A stretch of 64,000 nucleotides of DNA from Calycina herbarum (Eukaryota > Ascomycota > Leotiomycetes > Helotiales > Pezizellaceae), in contig LLEY01000067.1 in NCBI GenBank assembly GCA_001414485.1, forward strand, positions 248,001 to 312,000, written 5' to 3'. Made by a program: the position numbers and the translations under genes. A model generated the notes under the pieces. It was given only the letters and a program-made list of their open reading frames with translations. It was not told the DNA's origin and searched no databases. Positions 22,663 to 33,572 of the stretch are shown here, in pieces. Position 1 is the first letter of the stretch; each line of letters opens with the position of its first letter.

Positions 22663-24141
22663 TTATAATCGTCCCATTGGCTTTCCAAAGTTGAAACTAG
22701 GCTTTAGCCGTAGTCTCGGCCCTTCATCCTTATCGACCTCCTCCTCATGACTAACTTCTCGTGGGCGAGTGGTGCTTGTTAGACTGGCGCCAGACTCGGA
22801 AGGGCTTACTTGTCCGCTCTTTTGAACGGCTTCTTCGAGTTTCGAATCGAGTTGGGCCAGGAAGTAGGAATCTGCTGCCGGTCCGTGGGAAAGTGTGAGG
22901 AGCCCGCTTAATTCTCTGTCTCCGTCATCTTCCTTTCCGTCATCTTCCTCTCCGTCATCTTCCTCTGCGTCACCGGCTCCATCGTCGCCGAAGTTACCTT
23001 GGGCAACAGAAGGGCGGTGGGCATTGTCGGTATGGTGCGCTTGGGTTGGCGTCGCGGCTTCACTTGCTTCATGGACACCTGCTAAATCTTCGAATTTGGT
23101 GATGGAGTGAGAAGGGGTGTGGCCGGCGTGCATTGTCAATCTTTTGTTTTCCGGCTGGCCTACGACTTGGAGAGTCATCTTTGCCTTGTCTTCAGGGCTA
23201 ATAGTCTTTCTCGGTGGGCTTTCGGTAGCATGCTCCTGCTCCACCTGCTTGGGAGGGTGTATGTTGGGAGATAGCTTTGCAGGCGAACGACCCGGACTTA
23301 AGATTTTGGCAGCAAAGGTTGCATTGACAGCTGATGCTTTGATGGAAACACCTTCCAGCTCAGGTTGGATATGTGAAATGTCAATTGACTCTGGGGGTCC
23401 TTCGGGTATCGTATTCAATTCTTGGCCAGTTGGAAGTCCAAAATCAGACGACTTCAGCTCTTTGCTGGTCACTCGAATCAAGTCGGTCTCATCGGGAGTG
23501 ACGATTGAATCGACTCGCTCCTCGGATGACGAGCTAAATGTTCGACTTGGGTTTCTTGGAGCCGGGGCGTAGAACGGCGTCCCATCCGCGTTTCTTCCTG
23601 ACTCTTGTGGTATTCCCCGAGAGCTACTCTCCCCACTTCCAGCAGACGGTGCCTTGATCGGTGGGCTGGTAACTGGTGGATTTGACGGGTCCCGAGCTTG
23701 CACTGTCACATTTCCTGTGCTGGTGCTGGCTGCAGCGGCCGCCTCCAAATGCTTGATTCTCGCCGTTAACATCGCTCGTTCTTGTTCATAGAGTTGTCTC
23801 TCCTCTGCCATGACCTCATCTGCCCGCGCCCTATCTGCAATCATATGCGCCTTCTCTCCATCGAATTGTGTTCGCAATTTCTGCGTGTAGACCCTCCAAT
23901 CTTCTACCAAGGCTGCGACACTAATATCTGCGCTTGCGCTTCTCGTCTTTGGAGGTGAAATTGGCGGACCATTCGGGCCTTGCGATGGCGATCGGGAGTT
24001 TTCCATGATGGTTTTATGAGAAGTTGAAGTGTTCGGACTGGTATGGGATGAAGGGACGAAGGTGGTTTCGGGGATGCTGCGTGGGATATTGAAAGCTTGA
24101 ACGCCGGTGGAGAGGAAGGAATCAAATTGTTTTTTGGACAT
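22663..24141 (-). CDS. unrecognised 492-aa low-complexity protein with a coiled coil and acidic repeat
   Basis: One uninterrupted ORF. Residues 1-75 are Ser/Pro/Thr-rich. Residues ~75-140 form a helical, coiled-coil-like segment (ALVEDWRVYTQKLRTQFDGE, then EERQLYEQERAMLTARIKHL ending in poly-Ala). The middle is disordered and rich in Pro, Ser and Thr. Around residue 395 is a short tandem repeat of EEDDGE/KEDDGD units encoded by a CATCTTCCT-type DNA repeat (about 22925-22975). The C terminus is basic and aromatic (RLRLKPSFNFGKPMGRL). No catalytic domain is visible. The layout suggests a scaffold or regulatory protein, possibly nuclear, but this is inference. ATG choice: MSKKQFDSF is the first in-frame ATG. 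Confidence 0.75.
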   Translation of the reverse strand: MSKKQFDSFLSTGVQAFNIPRSIPETTFVPSSHTSPNTSTSHKTIMENSRSPSQGPNGPPISPPKTRSASADISVAALVEDWRVYTQKLRTQFDGEKAHMIADRARADEVMAEERQLYEQERAMLTARIKHLEAAAAASTSTGNVTVQARDPSNPPVTSPPIKAPSAGSGESSSRGIPQESGRNADGTPFYAPAPRNPSRTFSSSSEERVDSIVTPDETDLIRVTSKELKSSDFGLPTGQELNTIPEGPPESIDISHIQPELEGVSIKASAVNATFAAKILSPGRSPAKLSPNIHPPKQVEQEHATESPPRKTISPEDKAKMTLQVVGQPENKRLTMHAGHTPSHSITKFEDLAGVHEASEAATPTQAHHTDNAHRPSVAQGNFGDDGAGDAEEDDGEEDDGKEDDGDRELSGLLTLSHGPAADSYFLAQLDSKLEEAVQKSGQVSPSESGASLTSTTRPREVSHEEEVDKDEGPRLRLKPSFNFGKPMGRL

Positions 24142-25374
24142 GATGAAGATGGTTCACCCATCAATGGCGCGTAGGAGGAAGGTGCGATGTTGATTGAGAA
24201 AGAAGGGAAGGAACGAGGGGGAGGGCAAGTGGAAGGCAGAGGGTCGAAGGTTCTTCTTAGGCTGGACGGGAGGTTCTTGCTGCTGCTGATGATGACGATT
24301 GCGCCGGTTCCTGTCGGACGCGTACCGTGGCGAGACTGAATCGCGCAGGTTGGTGTTGTGAAAAAATGAATTTGCAAATACCCACTTGAGCGAGAAGAAT
24401 TATTTATGAGCCATCTTTTTCGATATTTTTCTCTAGTCTTGTTGATGTGCTGTCAAATGTTTAAATCACAGCTGGAACTCAACCAGGCAACATAACCCCA
24501 AATCGGACGGTTTCGTTAATGGCTCGGCCCGCGAGCCGGCAATCCTGCCACAGATCTCCTTTCCCTTTCCGTCCACCAGATTCACCCTCAACTCCTCTCA
24601 CCTTCGTCGTACCCCTCCTCTTTCTCCTGTCTTCTACTCTCTCTTTCTCCTGTCTTCTACTCTCACTTTCCCCTATCTCTTCTCACCGTCTTCTCCTTCT
24701 CACCCGGTAAGTAATTCACCTCTCAGCCACCGTCCCAATTCAATTTATCAAAATCTGGAATCATCGTGCATTGGCCCGCTCTGGAGTTACCGGGCGAATG
24801 GTTCGTCGAGGTGCTCCAACGCGGTGCGTGGTGCTTCACCGCGGAAACAGTCAGCATTTCCCCTGAGTTGACTGACGTGTTCGCAACCTGAACCCCCTCG
24901 CATCCTCGGTTCATCAGGCCTCGCTCAAGGCTTCTAGTTTTGGTTCCTCCTGCAGCTTACAGCGCATCTGCATTGAAATCCGTGGCTTCGTAGGACTCCC
25001 CTAAGGCCGTGACATCGTGGGTCGAAATAACCGCCGGCAAGACGTGGTGCGGTTGAATCGATCAGGACGCCATCATGTGGGGTAGAGGTGGATTCAACAC
25101 CACAACCACGTAGGTGTTGGAACGTTGTATGGCACTCAAAAACGACTTCTGAATCATTCAAGGCCTCAACACCATTCGATATGGGAGCCTTACCTCACGA
25201 TCATGGGATTGAGCATCATCTGGGCAGCATCATCGTCGTCGTCGTCGTCGTTATCTTCCGCGGATCAAGAGGTAGGCAATAAAAGGACTCGAGTAGTTGC
25301 TCCCTTCTTTCTTTCTTCTGTCTATATCCAACTCACATCATATCAAAACAACTCCCGTTATACATTATCCCCTT
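24142..25374. other. divergent intergenic region with a TCG microsatellite
   Basis: The region holds the promoter of the 492-aa gene on its left and that of the 97-aa gene on its right. A (TCG)6 run lies at about 25233-25250. An open stretch at 24519-24710 starting MARPASRQSCHRS and followed by a GTAAGT was considered but not supported. Confidence 0.4.
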
Positions 25375-25668
25375 ATGCGAACTGTCAATTTCTTAGACGA
25401 CCTCGGAATTCTACTTTTACTCCGTCCTATCTATCGCCTAATGCATCTCGAGATGTTGAACACGATTGACGACATGGGAATACTTTTTGTTGCCAAACCT
25501 CTTCGACATTTACATCGCTTGGCTGAGCTCATTCTTGGTACTGAAGAGAAGGAAGAACAAGAGAAGAAGGTCCAGCAGGAGAAGAAGTCTCCACCGCCCA
25601 GTTACATTGATCATTCCTGGCCTCCACTTGATGTTGGGAAGCGCCAGCGTGTGATAATGGCAAAATGA
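25375..25668 (+). CDS. 97-aa protein with an internal duplication
   Basis: Single ORF. Two adjacent segments are related: residues 5-28 (FLDDLGILLLLRPIYRLMHL) and 30-53 (TIDDMGILFVAKPLRHLHRL). Both have the pattern DD(L/M)GIL, four hydrophobic residues, (R/K)P, aromatic/Leu, R, then a leucine/His helix. A strongly charged linker follows (GTEEKEEQEKKVQQEKK), then Pro-rich SPPPSYIDHSWPPLD. The repeats could form a short membrane-binding or dimerising hairpin. I do not recognise the family. An earlier in-frame ATG at 25297 would add a hydrophobic leader, but the ATG at 25375 starts right before the repeat and was preferred. The gene model rests on the repeat and charge pattern. Confidence 0.5.
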   Translation: MRTVNFLDDLGILLLLRPIYRLMHLEMLNTIDDMGILFVAKPLRHLHRLAELILGTEEKEEQEKKVQQEKKSPPPSYIDHSWPPLDVGKRQRVIMAK

Positions 25669-27315
25669 GCGTTGATTTGCATGTTTTGGTTTTATCATTT
25701 GGTGGATTTTTGAAGCTTGTTCTTGGAAGCGATGAAGGTGCTACATATTTCTTTACTTTGGTGTTGTCATCATGGTGTAGCGTTAGGTAGCTTGCAGAGC
25801 TACTTGTCCGTGAGAGAGTGACATTCAACGACTTCGAGATTGAATACTCACATTCCTGGATTTAGGATCGAGACGGCACGCACTAGCCTTTCGAGAATAT
25901 TGGGCAACAACAACGGGACCGGACGGGATGGCTATTGTTCTCAGGACGACATCGGATATGTCAGACGAGGAGCTGGCAGAGGAAGAAAGACCCCGGCGAA
26001 GATTACCACGGTCGACACAAGGACCAGATATATACGACGTCAGCAAGATGGATTCGATATACGCAACGCATCACACAACAGAACAATATGTGCTAGGCCA
26101 GGGGATGAAGCATAGCACGACGACTACCGGGAGGACTGGCCTATCGGAAACTTCCCTACGTCAAATTGAATGTCCCTTTTCGCTACGGATCTCAGGGACA
26201 ACAACGAGCATTCTCGACCACTCATTCGACAACATCCTGGGAGTTTCGATTTTTTAAGGACGAACGAGAAACATATAACATTTCGGAGGACACTGGGCAT
26301 CTACTGCATTTCAAAGCACACGGCTCTTCAGCATCTTTCATTTCCTTCTCAACACTAACCGAGGAACACCAACCCACTACCCTCTTTTGGTCTCATATCA
26401 TCTCTTTTCCTTCTTGTCAGAAATGCATTACATTTTCCGTTGCCATCTATTGTTGTGCCTGTGAATATCCTCATTATGTATCTATTAACTAACTGAATTG
26501 AATGAATGTGTTGAGAACTTGCTGTGAACCCTTCGTTATTCTTCCTTGCGTTCCAGTCCCAAAGTGAAATAGTTTGTCGGTAAACATTGACCAGGGAGGT
26601 AGCTATTGTTGACTCTAAACTGCAGTGATACAACCAAGGGATGGAAATAGAATTTTAAAGATGGGGACTTCAAACCTTATCCTGGTCCAAACCCAAACTT
26701 GGCGAAAATCTTCACCTATACAATTTTTATTATGACAACTAACATTGGAAGACACTGCTTCGCGGAGTTAAGTTACACCAAACATAATACCTCGTAAAAC
26801 GCATGAGAACTTCTACTAAAATGGAAGACTGAAACTCTCCGAAAAAGAAAAGATGCACTCGTAAAACATAAACAGTCAGAAAAAGCATAACTGGTGTACG
26901 TAAAGAAAGATCCAAAGGGCCGTGCATTTAGAGATTAGTGAACAATTGAGTAACAATAGCATTCAATTGATTCAATTGAAAATCGGCGGTTGAGTTGTTT
27001 GCTTGTGAAACTGGAGGTCAGAAACCTTTTTCCTAAAGTGACGTTATATTAATTGCTCTAGTGGTGCCTTCCCTAACAGAGCTAAGGTTAGACGCTGATC
27101 TAGATTCAACTTTAGATTGAGTGCTTCCGAACACCACTAAATCCCTTCGCGACACATTGAGTCCAACCTTTGTTTATCGACACCATGAGGACGACGAGTT
27201 GATCTCACAATCGAAAAGTTGCCTTCCTGTATCTTCACATACAACGTGGCACAGTCGTACTTTTATCTGAAGCCAATCATCCCCCTTACTAGTACCAAAA
27301 CCAGTTAGCGCAACG
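25669..27315. other. intergenic with one long open, protein-like stretch
   Basis: A plus-strand frame is open from 25856 to 26257 and reads like protein (ALAFREYWATTTGPDGMAI, SDEELAEEERPRRRLPRS, GPDIYDVSKMDSIYATHHT). It is preceded by a TTTAG that could be a splice acceptor at 25865, but no upstream exon, family or clear end was found. The rest, including 26260-27300, shows nothing. Confidence 0.35.
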
Positions 27316-28857
27316 ATGGCAGACTCAGATTCGGCAGCATCAGAGTCTCCAGACGACAATTCTGATATTCCGCGAGAAGAGGTCGATTCCAAGGAAGGCA
27401 TCAAGTATCCTTCGGCCCTCACGAGTAGGAGTGGCAACACGGCGGCAGAACCAGGGAATGATCGATTGCCCACGCCCACCTCCTTCCATACCTTCAAGGT
27501 GATCCCAATGGCACCTACGAGCACTTCTTCCACCTCCACCATCGCTCCGTCGCCCACCACACCTGCGAACGGAAATGCGAATGCGCGTCCAGCCTCACAA
27601 CCAGCTAATGTGCAGACCAACATGAGCAATCAGACACAGAGCCAGCACCAGAACCAGAATCACGATGGTCACTCCTCGACGCCCACCTCCGAATCGCGAA
27701 TGAACCCCCCTCCTCGTCCCCCAATGGCCACACCCGTTCGCGAGATGCGAGAAGGTTCACAGGTCTCTGCTTCTGGTGGCAGCGCGCGCAAACCTAGGCA
27801 GAACCTCGACGAGCGCGATCATATCAGTATGCTCAAGGCATGTTACGAGCAGAAACATAATTTCAAGGAGGGCACAAAAGCTCAATTCTGGACGGGGGTC
27901 AATGATGCGTTTCGAAATGACACGGGCAAAATTCTGGCACAAATGAGCGCGACAGTTGGAAGACTGGTCGAAGTGCGAAGAAGAGCAGTCTCGGATTGGG
28001 AAAATGGTGTAATTCCTACCAAGCCTGGAGGAGAATTGAACGACAGATTGGACCAATGGATAGAATTCCTGAAAGTCGAGGACGCCGATGCGGAAGCGGA
28101 ACGAATGAGACAAGTAGATGTTAGGAGAAAGGTTGAAGAGTCAAGGAAGGAGGCTAGGAGACAAGCAATTGCTGCAGAATCACTTGCGCAGGCTCAAAAC
28201 CCCGGTGTACGGATAGTTACAGGTCCAGCGCCGCCTGCGCCAATACAGCAAAATCCAAGTCCACAGCATCAAGCCCCGCCACCACAATCTCAACCTCCTC
28301 CAGAGCACCAACGCCAACCACATCAACATCAACAACAGCAGCATCCAATGACACACCAACCACCACTTCCAATTCAACAAGCTCCATCACCACATGGGGG
28401 AGCGATGGTACCACACCAGCAGCCAAATGGGCAATCTGATATGAATGGTTATCGACCAGCAAAGAGAAGACGAATGAATGAACGAGCACTCACTCAGGAA
28501 TTGCAGCAGCAAATCCAACACGAACAATGGCAACAATCACAACAATCCCAGCAAGTCCAGCAAGTTCAACAATACCCAGTTGCGCCAGTTGCACAAGCCC
28601 CCGCACCCCCGAAACGAGTCGTAGTAGAAGGAGCCATGACAAAGGAAGACTGGCGAGAAGTAATGGGCAACGACGCACGCCTCCGAACCCTCGAAACGAA
28701 AGTCGATCGCATCGAAGTACTACTGAATCAAAACAACAAACTCCTCTTACAACTAGTGCAGAACCAAAATGCCACCAAGGAACGAGATCGTCACCACGAG
28801 GAGGAAAGGGTTCCAGTCCATCTAGACGCTGAATTTGAGCGGGATTACTTGTGAGCC
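27316..28857 (+). CDS. 512-aa Q/P-rich probable nuclear protein with a helical domain
   Basis: Single exon. Residues 1-155 are disordered and rich in Ser, Thr, Asn, Gln and Pro. Residues ~165-235 form a conserved-looking helical domain (RDHISMLKACYEQKHNFKEG, QFWTGVNDAFRNDTGKILAQ, VGRLVEVRRRAVSDWENG) reminiscent of the Myb/SANT-like trihelix proteins. A charged helix follows (residues ~255-290), then a long Q/P/H-rich tract and a basic PAKRRRMNER motif that could be a nuclear localisation signal. A Q-rich helix, the segment KRVVVEGAMTKEDWREVMGN and a C-terminal leucine-rich coil (RTLETKVDRIEVLLNQNNKL) complete it. The pattern fits a transcriptional regulator or cofactor. That is inference; I cannot name the family. 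Confidence 0.8.
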
Positions 28858-29610
28858 CAAACCCCGCAAAGAATCCTTATATATAATGAGAGAACGGAAT
28901 ACTGAGATTTTATGTGTTTTTGAGATCGGGTCCTTATGCGAAAACTCCTCGACCCGTCCCTTAACATTAGTCGGCGAATTTACGATTTAACCCATCCCTC
29001 TTGCTATCGAATTATACCATCGTCCTTTGTTTTCATCGAGCGTTGCATCGGCCAAAAAATTCCCTCTTCTGTGTTTCTTTCTGTCTCGACTATACATACC
29101 AATTATGCGCTAATATTTGCCTCGAATTTTTCTTGCTTTGATTTGGAGCTGGCTCGGTCTCTTATTTTTGGCACAGTGAGTTCATTTGTTCCTGTTCATT
29201 TTCTGTTTGTGTATATTGCCAGTGTGAGACTAACTATGAGCTTGATAGATAATCGTCCCGTTCATCTGCATTGGGATGTGCATATTTGCATTTAACATGG
29301 GGAAACCCTTGGGGCTCTCTCGTTGTTCCGTTTGTGCTGATTGGTGGGGCGAATGGAGTGAATAATCATGGGCTTCTTTCTTTACAAACAAGGGGAAATG
29401 GATGAGTGACGGAGGAAAAAGGGAAAGGTAAAGGGAAACACAAAATAATATTGTATGAATAGGATGGGGTTGAGTTGTTATATACTTACATGGTTGGGCA
29501 TATAATGTTGGAAGAAGTATTAATATCGTCTTTCTCGCCCTTTTTTTGACATCGTCTAGCGTCTTGTGGGGGTGAAGTGCTGACTCGTGTGTTGACAAGT
29601 AGTGCTATTC
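28858..29610. other. 3' flank of the Q/P-rich gene
   Basis: No gene is supported. The 28.9-29.3 kb part is T-rich and may be 3' untranslated sequence. Confidence 0.35.
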
Positions 29611-29611
29611 G

Positions 29612-30245
29612 GAGGTGACCTATTGATAGCCATTTTTGGTTAGCCATTCGTAGAGTTCTCATGAATGAATAGCTATGGAGCTAATCCGTAGTTACCCGGG
29701 AATAGTTGGAGCGAATCTATGTATAGGTAACCCGGAAATAGCAGTAAATAATTGGTAGATCACCTACTAATTGTTGAGGTGCTGCTATTTGTTGGTTACC
29801 TTCTACCGATAGCTATTATAATAGAAAAAGAAAGAGAAATAAGACTCGCTATCTATAGGTAGCGTACGTATAGCTTTAAAAGAGAGAAATACTTGGAGAA
29901 GATTTATAGGTTGGTTATCCGGGAAGTTGAACTATGCGTGGGTTACCTGGGAATAGCTGCGAAAAAGGGGGGAGAATGAGTCCAGGTGCTGGTAGGTGAC
30001 CTACTGATTGTCGAGGTTGAGGTAGAGCTATCGGTAGGTCACTTACTAATAGCTGTTAATAAGAATTGGAAAAATAGTTTGACTAGAACGGTTCGTGGAT
30101 TACCTGAGAATAGTTGAGGTGAAGTTATTTTACAGCTAACCTGGGAATAGCTGTTGGTCGTTATGAAAAAGTAGTTCGGCTATAATGCCATTAGTAGGGT
30201 AGCCAGCTTGCTATTCATGGGTTGGTTACCTAAGAATATTTTCAA
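29612..30245. repeat. field of interleaved degenerate repeats with a GGTNACC core
   Basis: At least seven degenerate copies of a motif close to GGTTACCTGGGAATAGCTG occur at about 29690, 29726, 29913, 29941, 30097, 30135 and 30222. Between them are four copies of a second motif close to GGTAGGTCACCTACTAATTG (about 29612, 29754, 29990 and 30030). Both share a palindromic GGTNACC or GTTACC centre and are followed by ATAGC or TTGAGG. Spacing is irregular (20-190 bp), so this is not a simple tandem array. No coding frame spans it. Confidence 0.6.
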
Positions 30246-30409
30246 GTATGGAATTCCTTAGACGGGTTAGGAGAATTTATTATGCTAGTTGCCGGGAAGC
30301 CTGGTTGCTTAATTTATTTACTATTTCTTAGATGGTTGGGGGAGTTTAATGATTGTCCTTTGCAAAAAAGAATTAAATAAAAAAAAAGATTCTCCACTCC
30401 TCTCTGCAT

Positions 30410-30497
30410 CGGCGGGTTATACCACAGTACCAAGTTTCCTCGACGGATTATACCACAGTACCAACTCGTCGGCGGGTTGCACCACAGTACCAACGAT
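30410..30497. repeat. three ~30-bp tandem repeats
   Basis: Three successive units share CGGCGGGTT, then ATACCACAGTACCAA (units begin at about 30410, 30441 and 30470, spaced 31 and 29 bp). The inner copy has two substitutions in its first third. Confidence 0.65.
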
Positions 30498-31490
30498 ACC
30501 CCAATGTCCTTATTTGAGTAGACATAGTAATATTTTATTGTGGGGTTATTTAAACGGATCACCGATGTAATTCCCCCGATCAGATGGATGTTAGGAGCGG
30601 GCGTTAAAGAGTGAATTGAAGGTTCTTATACTTGTGAAACTTGGGGGCGAATAAGATGGATTTACTGAGGGTGACACATGATTCTTTCAGATGGTTTGAA
30701 AGAATGGAATTCAGCGAATGGATTGCTGGGAGAGAAGGAGATAAAGGGTTTTTGTCTATGGGGTTTTTGTCTAGGGGTTTTGAGGAATGGGATTTAGTGA
30801 ATGATTTTTGTTTATAGGTGGATCGGGAGTGAGGAAGTAAGGACGTGAGGAGATTAGATAGATTGAAGAAGTATGGTTAGAGTGAATTATAGCGAAGGGA
30901 GGAGAGGTCTGTGGCAAAATGGTAGAGAGTTCCATTTTACCCGAGTCTTTCTTAGTTCAATAAGGAAATAGGAGAGGTCGAGAATAAGAATGACTAGAAA
31001 GTGATGAGGTCTTAAATAGTATCCCATCACGGAACTAAAGAATCAAGCTTAAGTCCCACCATTGAGAGTTTAAGCTTTTAAGATAGAAAAACTTGAAAAT
31101 TTGGTGTGAGCACTGAGAACGCTGGAATCAGCCCAGTCCCATGGAAGTCACTTGTTCGTGAACAGTTTTGTGAGATTCTCTTTCATTACTTGGCTAGTTG
31201 GGAGCATGCTCAAAGAAGCGAGCAGCGAGCTTTACATATTTATTACGAGGAATTTGCAATAATAGGTCTTTGGGAGCGATATATATAAAGAAGGAGGGGT
31301 ATTTTGGGGTGGGTTCACGATGCCATGGGTGCAGCGTAGTACAGTACGAGGTAGGAATGAGCTAAGCGAGTCAGAGAAAAGGAAACTGGTTCGGATTTAC
31401 ACCAAGTTTCGAAAAGGACTTACACCATCTAGCGGTGTCATGACCGGAATATCCCTTAACTTATTTTTCAAGTTCTCATAACTCAATAAC
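30498..31490. other. intergenic
   Basis: AG-rich sequence with no supported gene. Short direct echoes occur, such as GGGTTTTTGTCTA twice near 30750. Nothing else is seen. Confidence 0.35.
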
Positions 31491-32501
31491 TCAATCGCTT
31501 CCCATCATCATCTCCAAGCTCTTCTTATAATCGTTCGTCCCATTGTTCGGATCTTGATCCTTCGCCTTGCAACTACTATACTGATTCCCATTTCCATGCT
31601 CCCCATCAATTCTCATGAAAGTCTGTCCCTTGGCTTTCAACATGTTCTTAACCGCATCTTCATACCACCCATTGACGAAATCACCATGGAAACAATACCC
31701 ATCACCAATCTACCAAAAGTCAGCATACCACATCACTTGAGAAAGAAAGAGCAACTCACCTCCCCACAAGCCAGCTTAAAAGGCGGAACCCCCTTCCACT
31801 CCTGTGGTATAGCTTTTTTAGTATCATACCTAACACTAAACCTCAAACTCGGCATCCTCTTCATGCCCCTCGGACACTTCCCCCATTCGCTGCCGCATAA
31901 ATATACCTCTTTAAATCTCCTAAACGCACACAATCCGGGAAACTCAAAATAGCCTGCATATGAGCCGTACAAGTCACTCTCGAGAAAGCAGCTCTAGGTC
32001 TCGAATCTCGATCTTCCGGGCCGGCGTCGCACCACCATATTATGGCGTTGATTTTCTCGTTGATGTCAGCATGCGATTTTGCAGACGCGTTCCCGGCTAC
32101 TGAGTAGAAGTTGGTGGGAAGGGGATCTCGGCTGCGTCGATGTTTTCGTAGTAGGTTTTGAATGTTGTGGGGTGGATTTCTGTGTAGGTGTCGCCGTTGA
32201 CGTAGTAGAGTGTTGGGGCCCCTTTGATTTCTTAGTTTATGGAATTGTGTTGGAGGTTGGGGGAAGTGCAGTAGATTGAGACATCATTTGGGTTTTCTCC
32301 TGATGGTCAGCCTTTTTGGAGGTCTGCTGTTGTGGGGAGGGTTTTGTTTATCGAGTTCGAGCCGTAGCAGGAGTGCATGTGAGACTTGTATTTTCCGGGG
32401 AAAACGATGGGGTCGATTTTTTTTCGCATGAAAGGTTTGTGCTCGATCTCTGTGAGGACTGCAGTGGAACCTGCTAGGAAGAGGAGAGCTGAGATATGCA
32501 T
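31491..32501 (-). pseudogene. secreted DUF1996 protein, disrupted
   Basis: The minus strand keeps all landmarks of the fungal DUF1996 family but in broken frames. It starts MHISALLFLAGSTAVL (signal-like), then SHMHSCYGSNSINKTLP, SGENPNDVSIY, PTLYYVNGDTYTEIHP, IWWCDAGPEDRDSRP, TAHMQAILSFPDC, CPRGMKRMPSLRFSVRYDT, FKLACGE, and after a clean intron near 31710-31758 YCFHGDFVNGWYEDAVKN and CKAKDQDPNNGTND. Lesions: TGA replaces the Cys codon after LQKG; the SIYW/APTLYY junction needs a 48-bp intron that would begin with GC (GCACTT); and two single-base frameshifts occur near 32100 and near 31930. Members are secreted proteins of unknown function. The gene is probably dead, unless the assembly has errors. 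Confidence 0.75.
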
Positions 32502-33572
32502 TTGATTTTCTCACTCAAGCCAATTGTGATGAGAATTCGATTCAATGAGATATTAGGGACTAGTACATGAAGTCGAAATAAGAAAGGAAAGATGTAAGTC
32601 TCATATATCCCCAATTCTGAGAATGTGTGGAAGTTGGGGAAACCTTGAGCCAACTGCCGGGTTTAATATCTGCTAATTTGAGCGGACATTTATACTGGCA
32701 ACTCCAGATGACGGTTATATCGAGAAGTACTTAAATGACCAGAATCAGTCGATTCAATAAATACCGACAACGGGTTAACCCCAGCTTACCAGAATATACA
32801 AATATTGATGGGGATGTTCACAATGTTGAAGTGAGTCAAGTGATCCTTGGGTGTTTCGCCGAAGGCGCTTGGGAGTTTGGTATCTCGCTTAATAGGTGAA
32901 AGGTTTTGGGAGCGAATAGAGTGAGTGTGATGGAGTTTAGCATGTTTAAACGTTGGTGATAGTCCATGTTTCTCAAGACGTTATTACAGAGGCGAGATTT
33001 TACTATTTTGAGGTTGCGGTCACTGACTCACGGACTCACTGGTTCAAGAACAGGTTCAGGGTGCAGTGGTAAGATACTTGGTTGAAATGAACGAGGTCGA
33101 TATGAGTTGAGCATTTTGGTTGCAGAAACAAAGATTCGGGAGTATCGGGAGCTTAATTTTTGGGTCACAGATGAATGAAAAGAAGTGTGACATGGGAATA
33201 ATGTGAAGTAAGAGCATTGGGCCTTGCTCAGCTTTAATTTGATTACGGGAAACAGTCTAGTAGTACTCACGAAGGGTTAGAAGAATGACCAATTCGAGTT
33301 CTCGATTCTTCCAAGTACCCTCGGGCAATATCAGTGATGGTTCGAGGTTCGAGAACTGCTCGAGTAATAAGAAAAGGGATTTTCATTCATTTTTTTTTTC
33401 GAGTTCTATGTCTCTGTTTTAATTACATAGGCATTCTCCCGCACTTCTCGAATTACACCCTTTTCATACATTATTTATATTTTCGCATCCCACTTCAGCA
33501 CCAATTTTTTCATAATCCGTGGTCACGTCCCACTTATCATCTAATTAAAATACACCCCATTATATCTCTCCA
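32502..33572. other. intergenic
   Basis: About 1.07 kb with no supported gene. The left end is the former promoter of the DUF1996 pseudogene; the right end is the 3' flank of the GPI-protein gene. Confidence 0.35.
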
